Assembly: GCA_050178795.1 (NCBI GenBank)
Contig: JBFXFT010000001.1
Coordinates: 108,283-172,282, forward strand
Source of the DNA: STF1-184 sp050178795
GTDB lineage: Bacteria; Bacillota; Clostridia; Christensenellales; UBA1242
Direction: 5' to 3'
DNA length: 64,000 bases
Positions 1 to 8,910 of this stretch are shown here, one piece after another. Position 1 is the first letter of the stretch. The number at the start of each line of letters is the position of its first letter. The translations under genes were made by a program, and so were the position numbers. The notes beneath the pieces were generated by a model, which made no database searches, was not told the origin of the DNA, and saw nothing but the letters and a program-made list of their open reading frames with translations.

Positions 1-999
1 ACAAGAGACATAGTATTTACCTTCGTGGTAGTTTGCCACTGCCTGCTCGTTATAAATGCCGTCAAATAAAGAGTCTATTTTTAGATCTATTTTTGAGGTA
101 GTTATGCCATCAAACTCGTAAATTCCGTCCTTTGTAAGCATTAAAATTTTGTCACCGCAAACACAAATTGTGTTTTTGTAAATTCTATTGCCAGATACAA
201 ATAGTTGACTAACATTTATTTCGTCGGAGCCATCATAAGTCTTTATTTTTGCTATTCCAAAGTCTCTAAACGCAAAAACATAACCCAAAAAACTTATTAC
301 CTTGTTTATTCCGCCACGCATATCGTTCATTTCTATATATGGGTTGCTTGCATCTGTTAGGTCTGTTGTCCATGTTGTTGGGTCCAAATTTGAGGAGTAC
401 CTAATTAAATTGCGCTCGCCACCAATCGTTGCAAAAAGTTTGTCCTTATGCTCGCAAAGTGAACTTATTTTTGGAGCGGTTGAAACCACTTGTGGCACAT
501 CTTCTCCGTTCCAATATGCCATTCCGTCTGCTTCACTGGTCAAAATTATGGTGTCTTTACCATTTATTTTGTAGTTCATAGCAACAGGCCTTTCGGTAAA
601 TGTTATGCCACTAAGTAAAAAGAAAGTTGGAGTAATGCTAAAAAGCCTTGCGTAATAAATTAAATGGTCTTTTGTATATACCATTAGTTTATCTATTCTT
701 TTGCCTTGAATTTCGCTATAGTGTTTAAAGTGCCAAATTGAGTCAATCTCTTTTCCGTCTGGTAGAGTTGGCAGATTTTCTATGTTTGGGTCATCTGCTG
801 TTTCTGGTATTAACAGTTCTGCAAAACCAAGTCCCTCAACTAGAGCGCCATTTTCAAAATTATAGTTATAGGCATTTGTAGCGTATTTAAAGGGCATAAT
901 GTTCTCTGCAATCTCTGTATTTACACCATTTTTAAAGTCGCTTATATTTAAAGTTACTTCTTTTGGGGTTTGATATTTTAATGTCTTAGCATAAAACAT
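1..999 (-). CDS. Phage structural protein, possible DNA-stabilisation/tail hub protein (C-terminus cut off)
   Basis: An open frame runs from an ATG at 999 to the left edge (333 codons), so the C-terminus is missing. The start overlaps the stop of the preceding gene as TAATG, which suggests translational coupling. The protein is rich in beta-strand-like segments with repeated blocks of the form hydrophobic-G-x-hydrophobic (KDTIILTSEADG, KDKLFATIGG, GDKILMLTKDGIYEFDG), as in a beta-propeller. The position after capsid and connector genes and the propeller-like pattern resemble packaged-DNA stabilisation proteins of the P22 gp10 kind, but this is inference. No catalytic motif is visible. Confidence 0.6.
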   Translation of the reverse strand, partial: MFYAKTLKYQTPKEVTLNISDFKNGVNTEIAENIMPFKYATNAYNYNFENGALVEGLGFAELLIPETADDPNIENLPTLPDGKEIDSIWHFKHYSEIQGKRIDKLMVYTKDHLIYYARLFSITPTFFLLSGITFTERPVAMNYKINGKDTIILTSEADGMAYWNGEDVPQVVSTAPKISSLCEHKDKLFATIGGERNLIRYSSNLDPTTWTTDLTDASNPYIEMNDMRGGINKVISFLGYVFAFRDFGIAKIKTYDGSDEINVSQLFVSGNRIYKNTICVCGDKILMLTKDGIYEFDGITTSKIDLKIDSLFDGIYNEQAVANYHEGKYYVSC

Positions 1000-1568
1000 T
1001 ATAACCACCTCCTAACAGGCATTTTTATGTCGCTCTTTTTGCGACTTGCCACTAATAGTGCATCCTTAAAGCGTTGTTCCCAAGTTGTAGCTTCGTCAAA
1101 TAGTCCACTTATTAATGAATATTCTGCTGTAACTCCATATGCCACAATTCTTTCTGTCAACTTGCCACCAAAAGTTTCAATATTGCCATCTAGAGTAGCG
1201 CTTTCTGGTGCGTAAGAATACTCTAAATTGTAAGTTCCGTTTTCTAAAACTATTGCGGTAGGAAACATTTTATATTTTACATTTACACCATTTTCGTCAG
1301 TAAGTTTAATTACATTTATTAAACGTTTTGCAAGGCTACTTAATGCTATTTCTTCGTCTAGCACTATAACCTCTTCTTCATAATTTAGGGGTATGTAGTC
1401 TGTTGCTATTTCGTCATAGACTAAATTTAAACACCTAACTAATAACTCTAAATTTTTGGTGGTTAGTGCCGAAGGCTCTGTTACCTCCCCACCAAATGTT
1501 GTAAGTTCTAAAACGTCCTCCATTTGCAAATATGTTGCAACAAGTTTTATTATTTCTGTAACACTCAT
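999..1568 (-). CDS. Phage head-completion/connector-type protein
   Basis: 189 residues with ATG start behind AGGAGGAAGAGT. The protein opens with an amphipathic helix followed by a region like those of small phage adaptor proteins that begin with helices and end in a short basic tail (KKSDIKMPVRRWL). It lies between a capsid-side protein and the tail-side protein, the usual place for head completion (gp4/gp6-like) proteins. The assignment rests on position and size, not on a diagnostic motif. It overlaps the next gene by one base. Confidence 0.5.
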   Translation of the reverse strand: MSVTEIIKLVATYLQMEDVLELTTFGGEVTEPSALTTKNLELLVRCLNLVYDEIATDYIPLNYEEEVIVLDEEIALSSLAKRLINVIKLTDENGVNVKYKMFPTAIVLENGTYNLEYSYAPESATLDGNIETFGGKLTERIVAYGVTAEYSLISGLFDEATTWEQRFKDALLVASRKKSDIKMPVRRWL

Positions 1569-1580
1569 ACTCTTCCTCCT

Positions 1581-1970
1581 TTATACCCATTTTGTTTTGT
1601 AAGCGTCGTCAAAGTTAAGGTCAAAATTATTACCTTTGCCCTCAATAAAATCAAGCATTTCTTTTAGTTTTATTTGTGCTTCGTCTAACGCTTTATTTTG
1701 TTCGGTAATCTCTAATTTTTTATTGTTTTTTTCTATTTCTGCGGTCAATTTTTCTAAATTTTCTCGCTTTGTTTTTAATAAATGTTCAATAGTTCTATAG
1801 TCAAGGTCTTTAAATGGCAAAACCAACTCTAAAACCTCTTTTTTAGGTGTGCTATAAAATATTTCATAGCGACTTTTAAAATAGTTCCATTTTATTATGT
1901 AATTTTTATCAATGTTTTTTATGCGTTTACTTATGTTAAAAGTATCATCCATTATTTTTTTATATTTCAA
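1581..1970 (-). CDS. Small coiled-coil phage protein, unknown function
   Basis: 129 residues. The TTG at 1970 is preferred as start because GAGGT lies 5 bases upstream; the internal ATG at 1952 has no ribosome binding site. The N-terminal half looks globular (FNISKRIKNIDKNYIIKWN), and residues about 65-115 form a heptad-like run rich in Lys, Glu and Leu, probably a coiled coil. It is the first gene after the terminator that follows the capsid gene. I do not recognise the family; a minor head or assembly role would fit the context. Confidence 0.55.
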   Translation of the reverse strand: MKYKKIMDDTFNISKRIKNIDKNYIIKWNYFKSRYEIFYSTPKKEVLELVLPFKDLDYRTIEHLLKTKRENLEKLTAEIEKNNKKLEITEQNKALDEAQIKLKEMLDFIEGKGNNFDLNFDDAYKTKWV

Positions 1971-2000
1971 TTTTAACCTCTATACCACATAGTAAATTTT

Positions 2001-2033
2001 AAAAAAACAAGGGCAAGCAAGATTTGCTTACCC
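2001..2033 (-). terminator. Intrinsic terminator after the capsid gene
   Basis: An 8-bp stem (2011-2018 with 2026-2033, one G-U pair, 7-base loop) is followed on the minus strand by a T-rich run. It sits directly downstream of the major capsid gene and may lower expression of the connector genes relative to capsid. Confidence 0.75.
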
Positions 2034-2075
2034 TATGTCTTTGTTATTGTTTATGAGTTTAACCTAATAAAAGAA

Positions 2076-3257
2076 TTAAGCTGCGCTTGCTGTACCGTCT
2101 AAGCCACTAATTTTTGCTTGACCAGATGGTTTATTACAAATAAGGTCAGCATATTTTACTAGCGTTGCTGTATAAGTTGCGTAACCTGGCATTTGTTTAA
2201 TAATTCTGCCATCTTCACCTTCTAGCCATTTCCAGTCACATAGTTGATGTAAAGAAAATTCACTAGTATCAAGTAAATACATTGCGTCTTCTGCTACAAA
2301 GCGGTCTGCTATTACAGGAATTCCGTTGTATGAAATTGCCTTAAAGCCACCAGCTAGTTCCATAACATCAATATTGCGTCTAAAAGTTGCTAAGTATTGT
2401 TGATATGCTCTTTTTACTTTTTGGCTAGTTGCAATAAAGTCAATGTCACTGCCAGAAACCTCTTCCAAATAGTCAATAGCGGTTTGAATTACAGTGTCGC
2501 CAATTCCACCTACGCTGCCTTGCATATATGGAGTCATCCAAGAGTGTTCGCTCCTATCTACGCCGTATAGACTGCCGTCTGAAGCAAATATTTTGCCTAG
2601 GCCTGTAAGTTCTAAGTCCTTAGAATTTTGAACTGTAAAGTAGTAACCTGCGGCAGTTGCAGCATCTGGGTCAACGCTCAATTTTATTTGTTTGTTTGCC
2701 CTATCAATATAGTTGATTCTGGCAGTTTTGCCTGTAACTTTTACATCTGCATCTGTGTAGGTATCTATTGTCATACCTTCCATTAAATTTCTTACAGAGT
2801 CTACTGTAATCAATTTTGTTTCTGTGCTATATGCGGTAACTGTTGCAATTACGCCAGAACCATCGCCGTATAGCATACGTCCAAAGTTAAAGGCACTTGC
2901 CCTAACTAGACCTTCCATTTCTGCGTTTAATAGGTTTACAAAAGAGCCAGCATTATTGCTAGATGCCCTTATTGCTTTGTCGCTAAGTTCTATTGTTCCA
3001 TATAAGTTTTTTAATTCGCTAACAAATTGAACATAGTTGTTTGAAGCAGCAGAAGGAAGTGCGCCTTCCTCAGTACCTGCGCCAACACCACCGTTTAGTC
3101 CAAATGGTGCAAGTTTTCTAACTTCTTTGCCCCAAACGTCTGCTGTTGTTTGTTTAATTCTTGATAAAAGTGGGTTTGCCTCTGTGTTTAATTGGTTGCT
3201 AACTACTCCCAAATAAACGGTTTTTAGGGCATTTTCTGCACTTGTTAAAGTAACCAT
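2076..3257 (-). CDS. Phage major capsid protein
   Basis: 393 residues, ATG behind GGAGGAATTT, followed by its own terminator. Sequence features fit HK97-fold coat proteins: an N-terminal helix with NPLLSRIKQ, an early region rich in Gly and Ala (GGVGAGTEEGALPSA), the segment TIELSDKAIRAS, a beta-rich middle insertion and the late ATSQKVKRAYQQYLATFRRN block followed by YNGIPVIADRF. The gene follows portal and scaffold genes, the standard order. The subfamily is not certain; length is typical for coat proteins of tailed phages. It would form the icosahedral shell around the DNA. Confidence 0.85.
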   Translation of the reverse strand: MVTLTSAENALKTVYLGVVSNQLNTEANPLLSRIKQTTADVWGKEVRKLAPFGLNGGVGAGTEEGALPSAASNNYVQFVSELKNLYGTIELSDKAIRASSNNAGSFVNLLNAEMEGLVRASAFNFGRMLYGDGSGVIATVTAYSTETKLITVDSVRNLMEGMTIDTYTDADVKVTGKTARINYIDRANKQIKLSVDPDAATAAGYYFTVQNSKDLELTGLGKIFASDGSLYGVDRSEHSWMTPYMQGSVGGIGDTVIQTAIDYLEEVSGSDIDFIATSQKVKRAYQQYLATFRRNIDVMELAGGFKAISYNGIPVIADRFVAEDAMYLLDTSEFSLHQLCDWKWLEGEDGRIIKQMPGYATYTATLVKYADLICNKPSGQAKISGLDGTASAA

Positions 3258-3273
3258 AAATTCCTCCTAATTT

Positions 3274-3966
3274 TTAAATTTTAAAGAAGGCCTTAGCAAG
3301 TTCCTTTGCCTCGTCTAGGTTCTTTGGCTTGTTTTTTGGCGCCAAACTAAAAGCCGAACCAGTGTGCGCCGTCATTACTGTAGCCCCTCTATTTTCTTTA
3401 AGTGATGTTAAATAATTTTGTATTATTTTTTCCTTCACTTTTTTGTTGTTTAATATATAGTTTTCAATAAAGTCTTCGTCTTCACTCAAAACTTCATTTG
3501 ACCTATATTTGCCTGCTAAGATTTTTGAATAAGCAAGTTCAAACGGTGTTTCAAGTTTACTTAAAACGTTGTCGTTTTTTACTAATTCAATTATTTCCGT
3601 GGCGTAGTTTTTTGCTTGTGGGGTGTTTTTAAAAAACTCGTCTAATTTTTGATTGTTGTTTCCAAATTCGGGTGCAACAGGTGTTACATTTTCCGTTTTT
3701 TCACTTAAATCTTTTAACACTTGACTTAACTTTTGGCTCTTTCTAGTAAACTCCGACTGAAGATTATTATATGCCTCTAGTAAACTCTTGGTGTCCTTAA
3801 ACTTGCCCACTGGCGAGCCCTCTAAAAACTCATCTGACACCTCTTCATCATTCAAATTTTCGGTACTAACCGCTTGTGTACTGTCAGTTTTTATTGGTTG
3901 TTCGCTATTATTTTGAGAGGAGTTTATTAAAAATTCTTCCTCTTTTTCTAATTTAATTTCTTCCAC
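3274..3966 (-). CDS. Probable capsid scaffold protein
   Basis: 230 residues with GTG start 6 bases behind AGGAGA. It is strongly acidic at the N-terminus (MEEIKLEKEEEF) and in the block NLNDEEVSDEFLEG, then predicted helical and Lys-rich, with no globular enzyme motif. A C-terminal helix ends in LAKAFFKI. Acidic, helical proteins of this size directly before the coat gene are usually scaffolds that direct prohead assembly. A protease domain is not visible, so proteolytic maturation is not supported. Function is inferred from position and composition. Confidence 0.65.
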   Translation of the reverse strand: MEEIKLEKEEEFLINSSQNNSEQPIKTDSTQAVSTENLNDEEVSDEFLEGSPVGKFKDTKSLLEAYNNLQSEFTRKSQKLSQVLKDLSEKTENVTPVAPEFGNNNQKLDEFFKNTPQAKNYATEIIELVKNDNVLSKLETPFELAYSKILAGKYRSNEVLSEDEDFIENYILNNKKVKEKIIQNYLTSLKENRGATVMTAHTGSAFSLAPKNKPKNLDEAKELAKAFFKI

Positions 3967-3991
3967 TTTTTTCTCCTAAATGTTTTTTATT

Positions 3992-5908
3992 TTATTGTGT
4001 TTGTAAAAGTGCTTTGTGTTCGTTTATGTGTTCTAAAAGCATATCCTTTAATTTTGGTTTTTGAAGTACTGTCTTTTCATACTCTCCACCTAACATAAAG
4101 GCTATGTGCTCGTCTATGTGAAGTTTATGGTCGTCAATTTCTAGGACTTCTATTTTTTTAGTGCTATATGCAAAGTCTAAGTTTTCCCTTTTTGCCCTGT
4201 CTATTTGAAGTTCGTTAAGGTCACTTCTATCTTCCCAAACTCCAAACCCCAACATTTCAAGGGTTTTAGAGCGTATGCGATTACTTAATTTTCCATTTTC
4301 ATCCTGCAATAGACCAGCCTTTAAAAGTTCAAAAATCATATTTCGTTTTTGGGTTAGAGTTTCGCCTAGTTCTGTTTGCGTTTCAAAAATTATATCATCG
4401 CTATTGATGTTTGAAGACTCAAAGTAAAACATTTCTACCGAGCCATCTTTACCTATTATTTTTGCAAGCCTACTGCCAACAGTAAATTGTTTATACAGTC
4501 TTAAAATTTGAGCGGCTAGGTGCTTTGCGCAAAATTTTACTTGATCTGCAACGCTATTTAGCCTTGTATTGTCTTGTTCTAGTAAAATTTCTAGCGCGTT
4601 ACCGCTTATGGTTGAAGTGTTAATTTTGGAGTTTAGCATAAGGTCGCTCACGCCACTTATTTGTATGAATTCATTAAGTAAGCGCTCTTCTTCGTCGCTA
4701 AAATCGCTTGGAATTTCGCCAGAGTCCATAATTTTTGGTGCAGAACTGCCTTGCCTATAAATTAGTACTTTTCCTGGGCTTAGCCCTTCTTCTTCTAAGT
4801 TGTCTACGTCTACACTACCGTCCTCTACGGTTAGAATACCCATACTTATACGATTCAAAAACTCGTGTTTTCTGTTTTTTACTGCGTTGTACGCCCTTTG
4901 CACTGGAATTAGTCTTTCAATTATGCTGGTGCCCCAAAAACTGCCTGGTTGTTCTATTGAGTCTTGCTTAATAAAGGGGAAGCCGCGCTTGTCTTCTACC
5001 CTGTTTACATAAGGAAGTTCCCCTATGTATAAAAGTTTGTCGCCTGCCACTATTATTACTCTTCCATTTGGATGGTCAACACTTGGCGACTCGTACTTTT
5101 CTATTACTATTGCGTGGTTACTTTTTACCTTGCTTATTACTTTTGGTACACTTGCCGTATAGCCAAGTCCACCAATGGTAGATATGTTGTCAAGCGAGAA
5201 TACATCAATATTTTCACCCTTAACCTCGGCACCCCAAATGCTTTTTATGTCGTCAATATGATAGGCTTTTGCGTGAATTATGCTCCTGCAATCGTCAATG
5301 CTTGTAGCGTTATTGCTCTCTGGAAAAATTTCATAAGGAGGGCAAACCGTCACATTTATGTCGCCCTCTTTAATTTTGTTTCCTTCCTCGTCAATTCCTA
5401 CAATATTGCCTGCTTTTGAGTCCCAAGTAACCTTGTAAAAACTTGTGCCACAAATTTCGCTCCATACAGTTGCGTCGCTAATTTTTTCGCTCAAACTTAG
5501 TTTATGGTAAGCCGAGTTTATTATGTTTTTACTTACTTTTGCAGTGTTTATGTCTGCTTCACTTGTGCTTGCTGGCACAACAGACATTGTTGGCCTAACC
5601 TTACTAAGTTTACTTATTCGCACTTCTACAAGTGGCGCTATGTGGTTATAAATTTCGCGTTCTTGCCAAAAATATTGCTTTTCGTAGTCCTCAATATCGC
5701 CTGTTCCTGCAATGGTGCAATACTGATTTCCAAGTAAAAAGTTCATATTTAATTGCCACTGATTTTCGTAAGATTTGCGCTCTTGTTGCCTAACCTTAAA
5801 GTCGTCTCTTACTTCCTGTACTAAGTCTTCCAGATATTTGTCGCCATATATGTGGCTATAAATATGGTCGTTGTTAGTTGGTTTTTTGTTTTTTGTTTTA
5901 CTAATCAT
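3992..5908 (-). CDS. Phage portal protein
   Basis: 638 residues, ATG two bases after the TAG of the preceding gene. The N-terminus (RQQERKSYENQWQLNMNFLLGNQY) and the later segments WSEICGTSFYKVTWD, GFPFIKQDSIEQPGSFWGTS and AYNAVKNRKHEFLNR are typical of large portal proteins of the P22/podovirus type, in which an early helical stem is followed by clip and wing regions. Portals form the ring of twelve subunits at the unique capsid vertex through which DNA is packaged by the terminase encoded upstream. The size is larger than siphovirus SPP1-like portals (about 500) and nearer to P22 (about 725). Confidence 0.85.
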   Translation of the reverse strand: MISKTKNKKPTNNDHIYSHIYGDKYLEDLVQEVRDDFKVRQQERKSYENQWQLNMNFLLGNQYCTIAGTGDIEDYEKQYFWQEREIYNHIAPLVEVRISKLSKVRPTMSVVPASTSEADINTAKVSKNIINSAYHKLSLSEKISDATVWSEICGTSFYKVTWDSKAGNIVGIDEEGNKIKEGDINVTVCPPYEIFPESNNATSIDDCRSIIHAKAYHIDDIKSIWGAEVKGENIDVFSLDNISTIGGLGYTASVPKVISKVKSNHAIVIEKYESPSVDHPNGRVIIVAGDKLLYIGELPYVNRVEDKRGFPFIKQDSIEQPGSFWGTSIIERLIPVQRAYNAVKNRKHEFLNRISMGILTVEDGSVDVDNLEEEGLSPGKVLIYRQGSSAPKIMDSGEIPSDFSDEEERLLNEFIQISGVSDLMLNSKINTSTISGNALEILLEQDNTRLNSVADQVKFCAKHLAAQILRLYKQFTVGSRLAKIIGKDGSVEMFYFESSNINSDDIIFETQTELGETLTQKRNMIFELLKAGLLQDENGKLSNRIRSKTLEMLGFGVWEDRSDLNELQIDRAKRENLDFAYSTKKIEVLEIDDHKLHIDEHIAFMLGGEYEKTVLQKPKLKDMLLEHINEHKALLQTQ

Positions 5909-5910
5909 AA

Positions 5911-6132
5911 CTAATCTTCCTTTTTAAATTTTTTAGGTTCTTTTAATATATTTTTAGGGCTTAACGGCACTAACTCGCGAGAAATAGTTTCGTGTAAGTC
6001 GTTTAAACAGTTCTTGCAGAGTTTTGTGTTTCCAATGTTCCAAAAACGCCTAAATTTTAAAATGTATGTTGCATCATTTTTGCAATTTGGAGTGTCGCAC
6101 TTACTCTTCTCCTTCACTCTCTCCAGTTCCAT
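5911..6132 (-). CDS. Small zinc-finger protein in the phage packaging operon
   Basis: 73 residues from the ATG at 6132, chosen because AAAGGAG lies 6 bases upstream; the open frame extends further but without a ribosome site. The protein carries two cysteine pairs, CDTPNC near residue 12 and CKNC near residue 39, spaced as in a four-Cys zinc-binding knuckle, with a hydrophobic stretch between them. Residues 58-73 are basic. It overlaps the upstream gene by 32 bases. I do not recognise the family; similar small zinc proteins occur near terminase genes in phages, but a role is not shown. Confidence 0.65.
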   Translation of the reverse strand: MELERVKEKSKCDTPNCKNDATYILKFRRFWNIGNTKLCKNCLNDLHETISRELVPLSPKNILKEPKKFKKED

Positions 6133-6475
6133 CTGTTTCTCCTTTTTGTAAATCATTTAATAAGTTTAATAACTTTATTTTTTCCTCCTCCAACTCCTCA
6201 TCACTCATATCTCTAAACGAACTCGCACCATTTTTGAAGTCAAGTTCTAAAAGTGCCTTAACAGCCGATATGTCTGGCGGAATGTTTTTATAACTTACTT
6301 TGCGCTTGGTTAAAATTAACTCTCCGTCGTCTTTATCTTTACTATATTCTTCTATAACTTCTTCAAGTTTGTAGCCAAGAGCCTTTTTATATAAAACATC
6401 TGTAAGTTTGTCCTTTTTAGCATTTGAAGGTTGTCGTTGGTCTTCTAATTTTGCATTTTTTACTCTTTTAGCCAT
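6101..6475 (-). CDS. Small-terminase-like phage protein
   Basis: 124 residues from the ATG at 6475, which has GAGGA five bases upstream; a TTG farther upstream is less likely. The central segment LYKKALGYKLEEVIEEY followed by a charged hairpin and then IPPDISAVKALLELD is characteristic of proteins annotated as phage terminase small subunits, which recognise the packaging site and stimulate the large subunit. The C-terminus is very acidic (GETDGTGESEGEE). Unusually it lies after, not before, the large subunit gene. No N-terminal HTH is obvious, so it could also be a terminase-associated protein. Confidence 0.6.
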   Translation of the reverse strand: MAKRVKNAKLEDQRQPSNAKKDKLTDVLYKKALGYKLEEVIEEYSKDKDDGELILTKRKVSYKNIPPDISAVKALLELDFKNGASSFRDMSDEELEEEKIKLLNLLNDLQKGETDGTGESEGEE

Positions 6476-6483
6476 AAAATTCC

Positions 6484-7920
6484 TCAATATCTATTAGTTC
6501 TTTTTAGTCGTTTATAGAGGCGCTCTTTATCCTTTTGAATTATGCTCTTTTGCACTAAGTGTTTTGGCACTTCTGGTCTACTCATTATGTAATATCTCAG
6601 TTCGTCAAGTGCATGGTCGTTTTGTTTTTTGGGTCTGTCATTGTCGCTCCACCAGTAACTTTTAATTTCTCTTATTAAGTTGACGCAGTTTTTAAATATG
6701 TATAGTTTTACTTCGCCGTCAGCGTTTTTTAGGTAACTTTTTACCCTTTGAATACCGCTAAAAAGGTCTTTATTTACGTTTGAATTTACTTGAATTCCAT
6801 ACTCGTAAAAAAGTTCAACCACGCTCTTTGTTCCACTTAACGTTCTTTGGTTTGCAGCGGAATCAATTAGCGAATTAATCATACCGTTACTGTTCCTGTG
6901 CCAACCTAAATTATCACTTATTTCGTGTATTCTTTTTGAGTGATAACTTATGTCTCTATCTGCCTCATAGTGTTCTGCAATTACATAAACTGTTCCATCA
7001 TAGTCAACCGCATACCAGTGCGCAGAGAGTGGATTTTTTAAACCAGGGTCTATGCTTATGTTATCGTACCAGTCCTTTGGCACTTCAAATGGGTCTATGA
7101 CATGCACGCTCTCTTCAAAAGCGCTATATACCATACCCCCTGTGCCCACAAACTTGCCATAACAGCGACTGTCTAACTCTTCTTCACTTAGACTACTCGT
7201 TATTAAATTTACCTCTTCTTCTTTTAAAAAAGGGTTGTCCTCCCAAGACATATTTATGTGCCAAACTTCTCTATCGTTATTTTTGTTTAAGTAAATTTCT
7301 TCATACACCCAAGTTAAGCCTTTTAGTGGCGTCATTGTGCCAAATATTTCCCCGCTTTTATCTAGTACGCGCATTTTGCACTCTAAATAAATATCGTAGG
7401 GCGGTTCTTCGTCAAACCACACATAGTCTAAACTTGTGCCTTGAAATTTTTCGCGCCCTTGGTCGCAACTTTTAAAGCCAATTTTGCTTATTCCACCAAA
7501 TATGTTCTTTATTAAAATATGGTCTATTACTCCGCTTTCTGGGCTGTCTTTCCTGCCTGATAGCATAACTATGTTTACAATCCAGTCTGGGTTAAGATAG
7601 TACAAAATTTTTTGCTGAGCTACGTCCCTTTGCACCTGAGTAGATAGTGAAACCACCCAACCTGATGTGTCTTTTTTGTTTGTTTTGTAGGGGTGTATGC
7701 CACGAGCGAGATATATTGTTTCAACCGCGCCACATTCCGTCTTTCCTGTTCTATTTCCTCCAAAAACCCACCTGTTTCGTTTAGTATTTTTGTGAAACTC
7801 TAACTGTTTAGCGTGAACTTTTTGTCCCTTATTGTATTTTAAAACCCTGTTTTTTACTGACCTTACATTTTGCTCTTTTTCAATTTCTTTTAGTTTTTCA
7901 ATTATGTCTTTTTCTTCCAA
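6484..7920 (-). CDS. terL: Phage terminase large subunit
   Basis: 478 residues. Start is a TTG at 7920 with AGAGGTG four bases upstream. The ATPase half carries Walker A in WVFGGNRTGKTECG (about residues 51-64) and a Walker B region in LDYVWFDEEPP (about 164-174), followed by the coupling motif FGTMTPLKG. The nuclease half has acidic residues in NISIDPGLKNPLSAHWYA, SLIDSAANQ and DHALDELRYYI. This protein cuts concatemeric phage DNA and pumps it through the portal using ATP. Length and domain order are normal. It ends in TGA, overlapping the leader of the next gene. Confidence 0.93.
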   Translation of the reverse strand: MEEKDIIEKLKEIEKEQNVRSVKNRVLKYNKGQKVHAKQLEFHKNTKRNRWVFGGNRTGKTECGAVETIYLARGIHPYKTNKKDTSGWVVSLSTQVQRDVAQQKILYYLNPDWIVNIVMLSGRKDSPESGVIDHILIKNIFGGISKIGFKSCDQGREKFQGTSLDYVWFDEEPPYDIYLECKMRVLDKSGEIFGTMTPLKGLTWVYEEIYLNKNNDREVWHINMSWEDNPFLKEEEVNLITSSLSEEELDSRCYGKFVGTGGMVYSAFEESVHVIDPFEVPKDWYDNISIDPGLKNPLSAHWYAVDYDGTVYVIAEHYEADRDISYHSKRIHEISDNLGWHRNSNGMINSLIDSAANQRTLSGTKSVVELFYEYGIQVNSNVNKDLFSGIQRVKSYLKNADGEVKLYIFKNCVNLIREIKSYWWSDNDRPKKQNDHALDELRYYIMSRPEVPKHLVQKSIIQKDKERLYKRLKRTNRY

Positions 7921-7954
7921 GTAGCACCTCTTTTTAGGGGCATCAGTTTAAATT

Positions 7955-7988
7955 TAAAAAAATAGAACGCATACACATACATTCTATT
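7955..7988 (-). terminator. Intrinsic terminator between regulator and terminase genes
   Basis: A 7-bp stem (7961-7967 with 7982-7988) around a 14-base loop is followed on the minus strand by a run of T. It lies between the phage regulator gene and the terminase gene and could be a point at which antitermination or late activation acts; this last point is inference. Confidence 0.6.
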
Positions 7989-8025
7989 TTCATTTTTTAT
8001 TATTTTAAAGTTTTACTGCCAAAAA

Positions 8026-8604
8026 TTAATAATACAGCGCTGGCTCTAACTTTTTGTAGGAGTTATAAGCGAGGTTTAAAAGTTTATTTTCGTCAAATTC
8101 TTTCTCTGCTTTTAGTGCATTATTTTTTTGCTTTGATGCTTTATTTCTTTCACTTAAAATTTCATCTTTATATAGTTTATTGTATAAATCCATTATCCAA
8201 ATCTCTTTAGACAACATAGTTTTTAACTCTTTGTGGCTATAGTTTTTGCCCTTTAAGGCAAGTTCAAAACTCTTAATTGAACTATTGCTTCTTCTAAAAA
8301 ATGTACGCGTACTTATGTCTAAAACTTTTGCAATATCTTCACTTTTTACCCTGTCTACATACTTCAACATAAGTAATTTTGCGTCGTCACAATTAAGACT
8401 TGCCAAGCAGTCTTCTATTAGAAGTTTTAAGTTGATTAGTGTAATTTTTCTGTCCGTAAGTTCTATAATTTTACTAGCCGAATAGTAAACGTCCATATTA
8501 GAATTTAAGCCCGATGTCAACACAATTTTATCTATTGCGCTTACAATTTTTTCAAGCGACCTATACGCATTTAAAAAAGTTTTAGACCAAATTTTTAATT
8601 CCAT
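8026..8604 (-). CDS. Phage late transcription regulator, sigma-like HTH (ArpU/RinA type)
   Basis: 192 residues from the ATG at 8604, chosen because GGAGGA sits 6 bases upstream; an earlier in-frame start at 8640 lacks one. Residues about 75-120 (CDDAKLLMLKYVDRV, then SEDIAKVLDISTRTFFRR) match the region-4-like helix-turn-helix of sigma factors and of ArpU/RinA late regulators of phages of Gram-positive bacteria. The C-terminal third is Lys-rich and helical. It is the first gene behind the promoter at 8670-8699 and directly precedes the packaging genes, as late activators usually do. The exact family is not certain. Confidence 0.7.
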   Translation of the reverse strand: MELKIWSKTFLNAYRSLEKIVSAIDKIVLTSGLNSNMDVYYSASKIIELTDRKITLINLKLLIEDCLASLNCDDAKLLMLKYVDRVKSEDIAKVLDISTRTFFRRSNSSIKSFELALKGKNYSHKELKTMLSKEIWIMDLYNKLYKDEILSERNKASKQKNNALKAEKEFDENKLLNLAYNSYKKLEPALYY

Positions 8605-8669
8605 TACAATTCCTCCAAGTGCCATAGTAAAATTATGCAAACATTAAGCATTAATGGCTCACTGAGGCT

Positions 8670-8699
8670 ATTATAGATTATGAGTTTTTTGATTGTCAA
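8670..8699 (-). promoter_or_regulatory. Consensus sigma-A promoter for the phage regulator
   Basis: On the minus strand TTGACA (8694-8699) is separated by 18 bases from TATAAT (8670-8675). It is about 65 bases upstream of the regulator start and is one of the best promoter matches in the window. Confidence 0.8.
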
Positions 8700-8880
8700 A
8701 GGTTTATGCCATATTTTTGTAAAATATTATTATTTTTTGTATTTTTTTACAAAAATGTTTTTTATTGTATTTTTTTGCATATACATAGGGCTTATAATTT
8801 CTAAAATACGGCTAATACTTGGCAATTTGTAAACTTTTTGGGCTTTTATATAAAAATTATTTTATTTTTCAAGTAGGTAG

Positions 8881-8910
8881 TTGTAAAAATTAATAGTTTT
8901 TTGTTATAAT
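8881..8910 (+). promoter_or_regulatory. Promoter of the exported repeat protein gene
   Basis: TTGTAA (8881-8886), an 18-base spacer and TATAAT (8905-8910) precede the gene, with GGGAG at 8924-8928 six bases before the ATG. Confidence 0.7.

Larger units (their letters stand above)
1..8700 (-). mobile_element. Prophage, packaging and head-assembly end (continues beyond window)
   Basis: Ten genes run in one direction with gaps of a few bases or overlaps. The order of transcription is late regulator, large terminase, small-terminase-like protein, zinc-finger protein, portal, scaffold, major capsid protein, two small connector-type proteins and a tail/stabilisation protein cut by the left edge. 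A consensus promoter at 8670-8699 lies upstream of the first gene. The large portal and the early connector genes fit a podovirus-like or other short-connector head plan, which is inference. Tail, lysis, integrase and lysogeny genes would lie to the left. No attachment site could be recognised near 8.7-8.9 kb, so the right boundary is approximate. Confidence 0.85.

Noticed and set aside
1..8604. Self-targeting of the prophage by local spacers
   Set aside because: Visual comparison of the 21 different spacers with the prophage segment gave no convincing match; a computed search with the full prophage would be needed.
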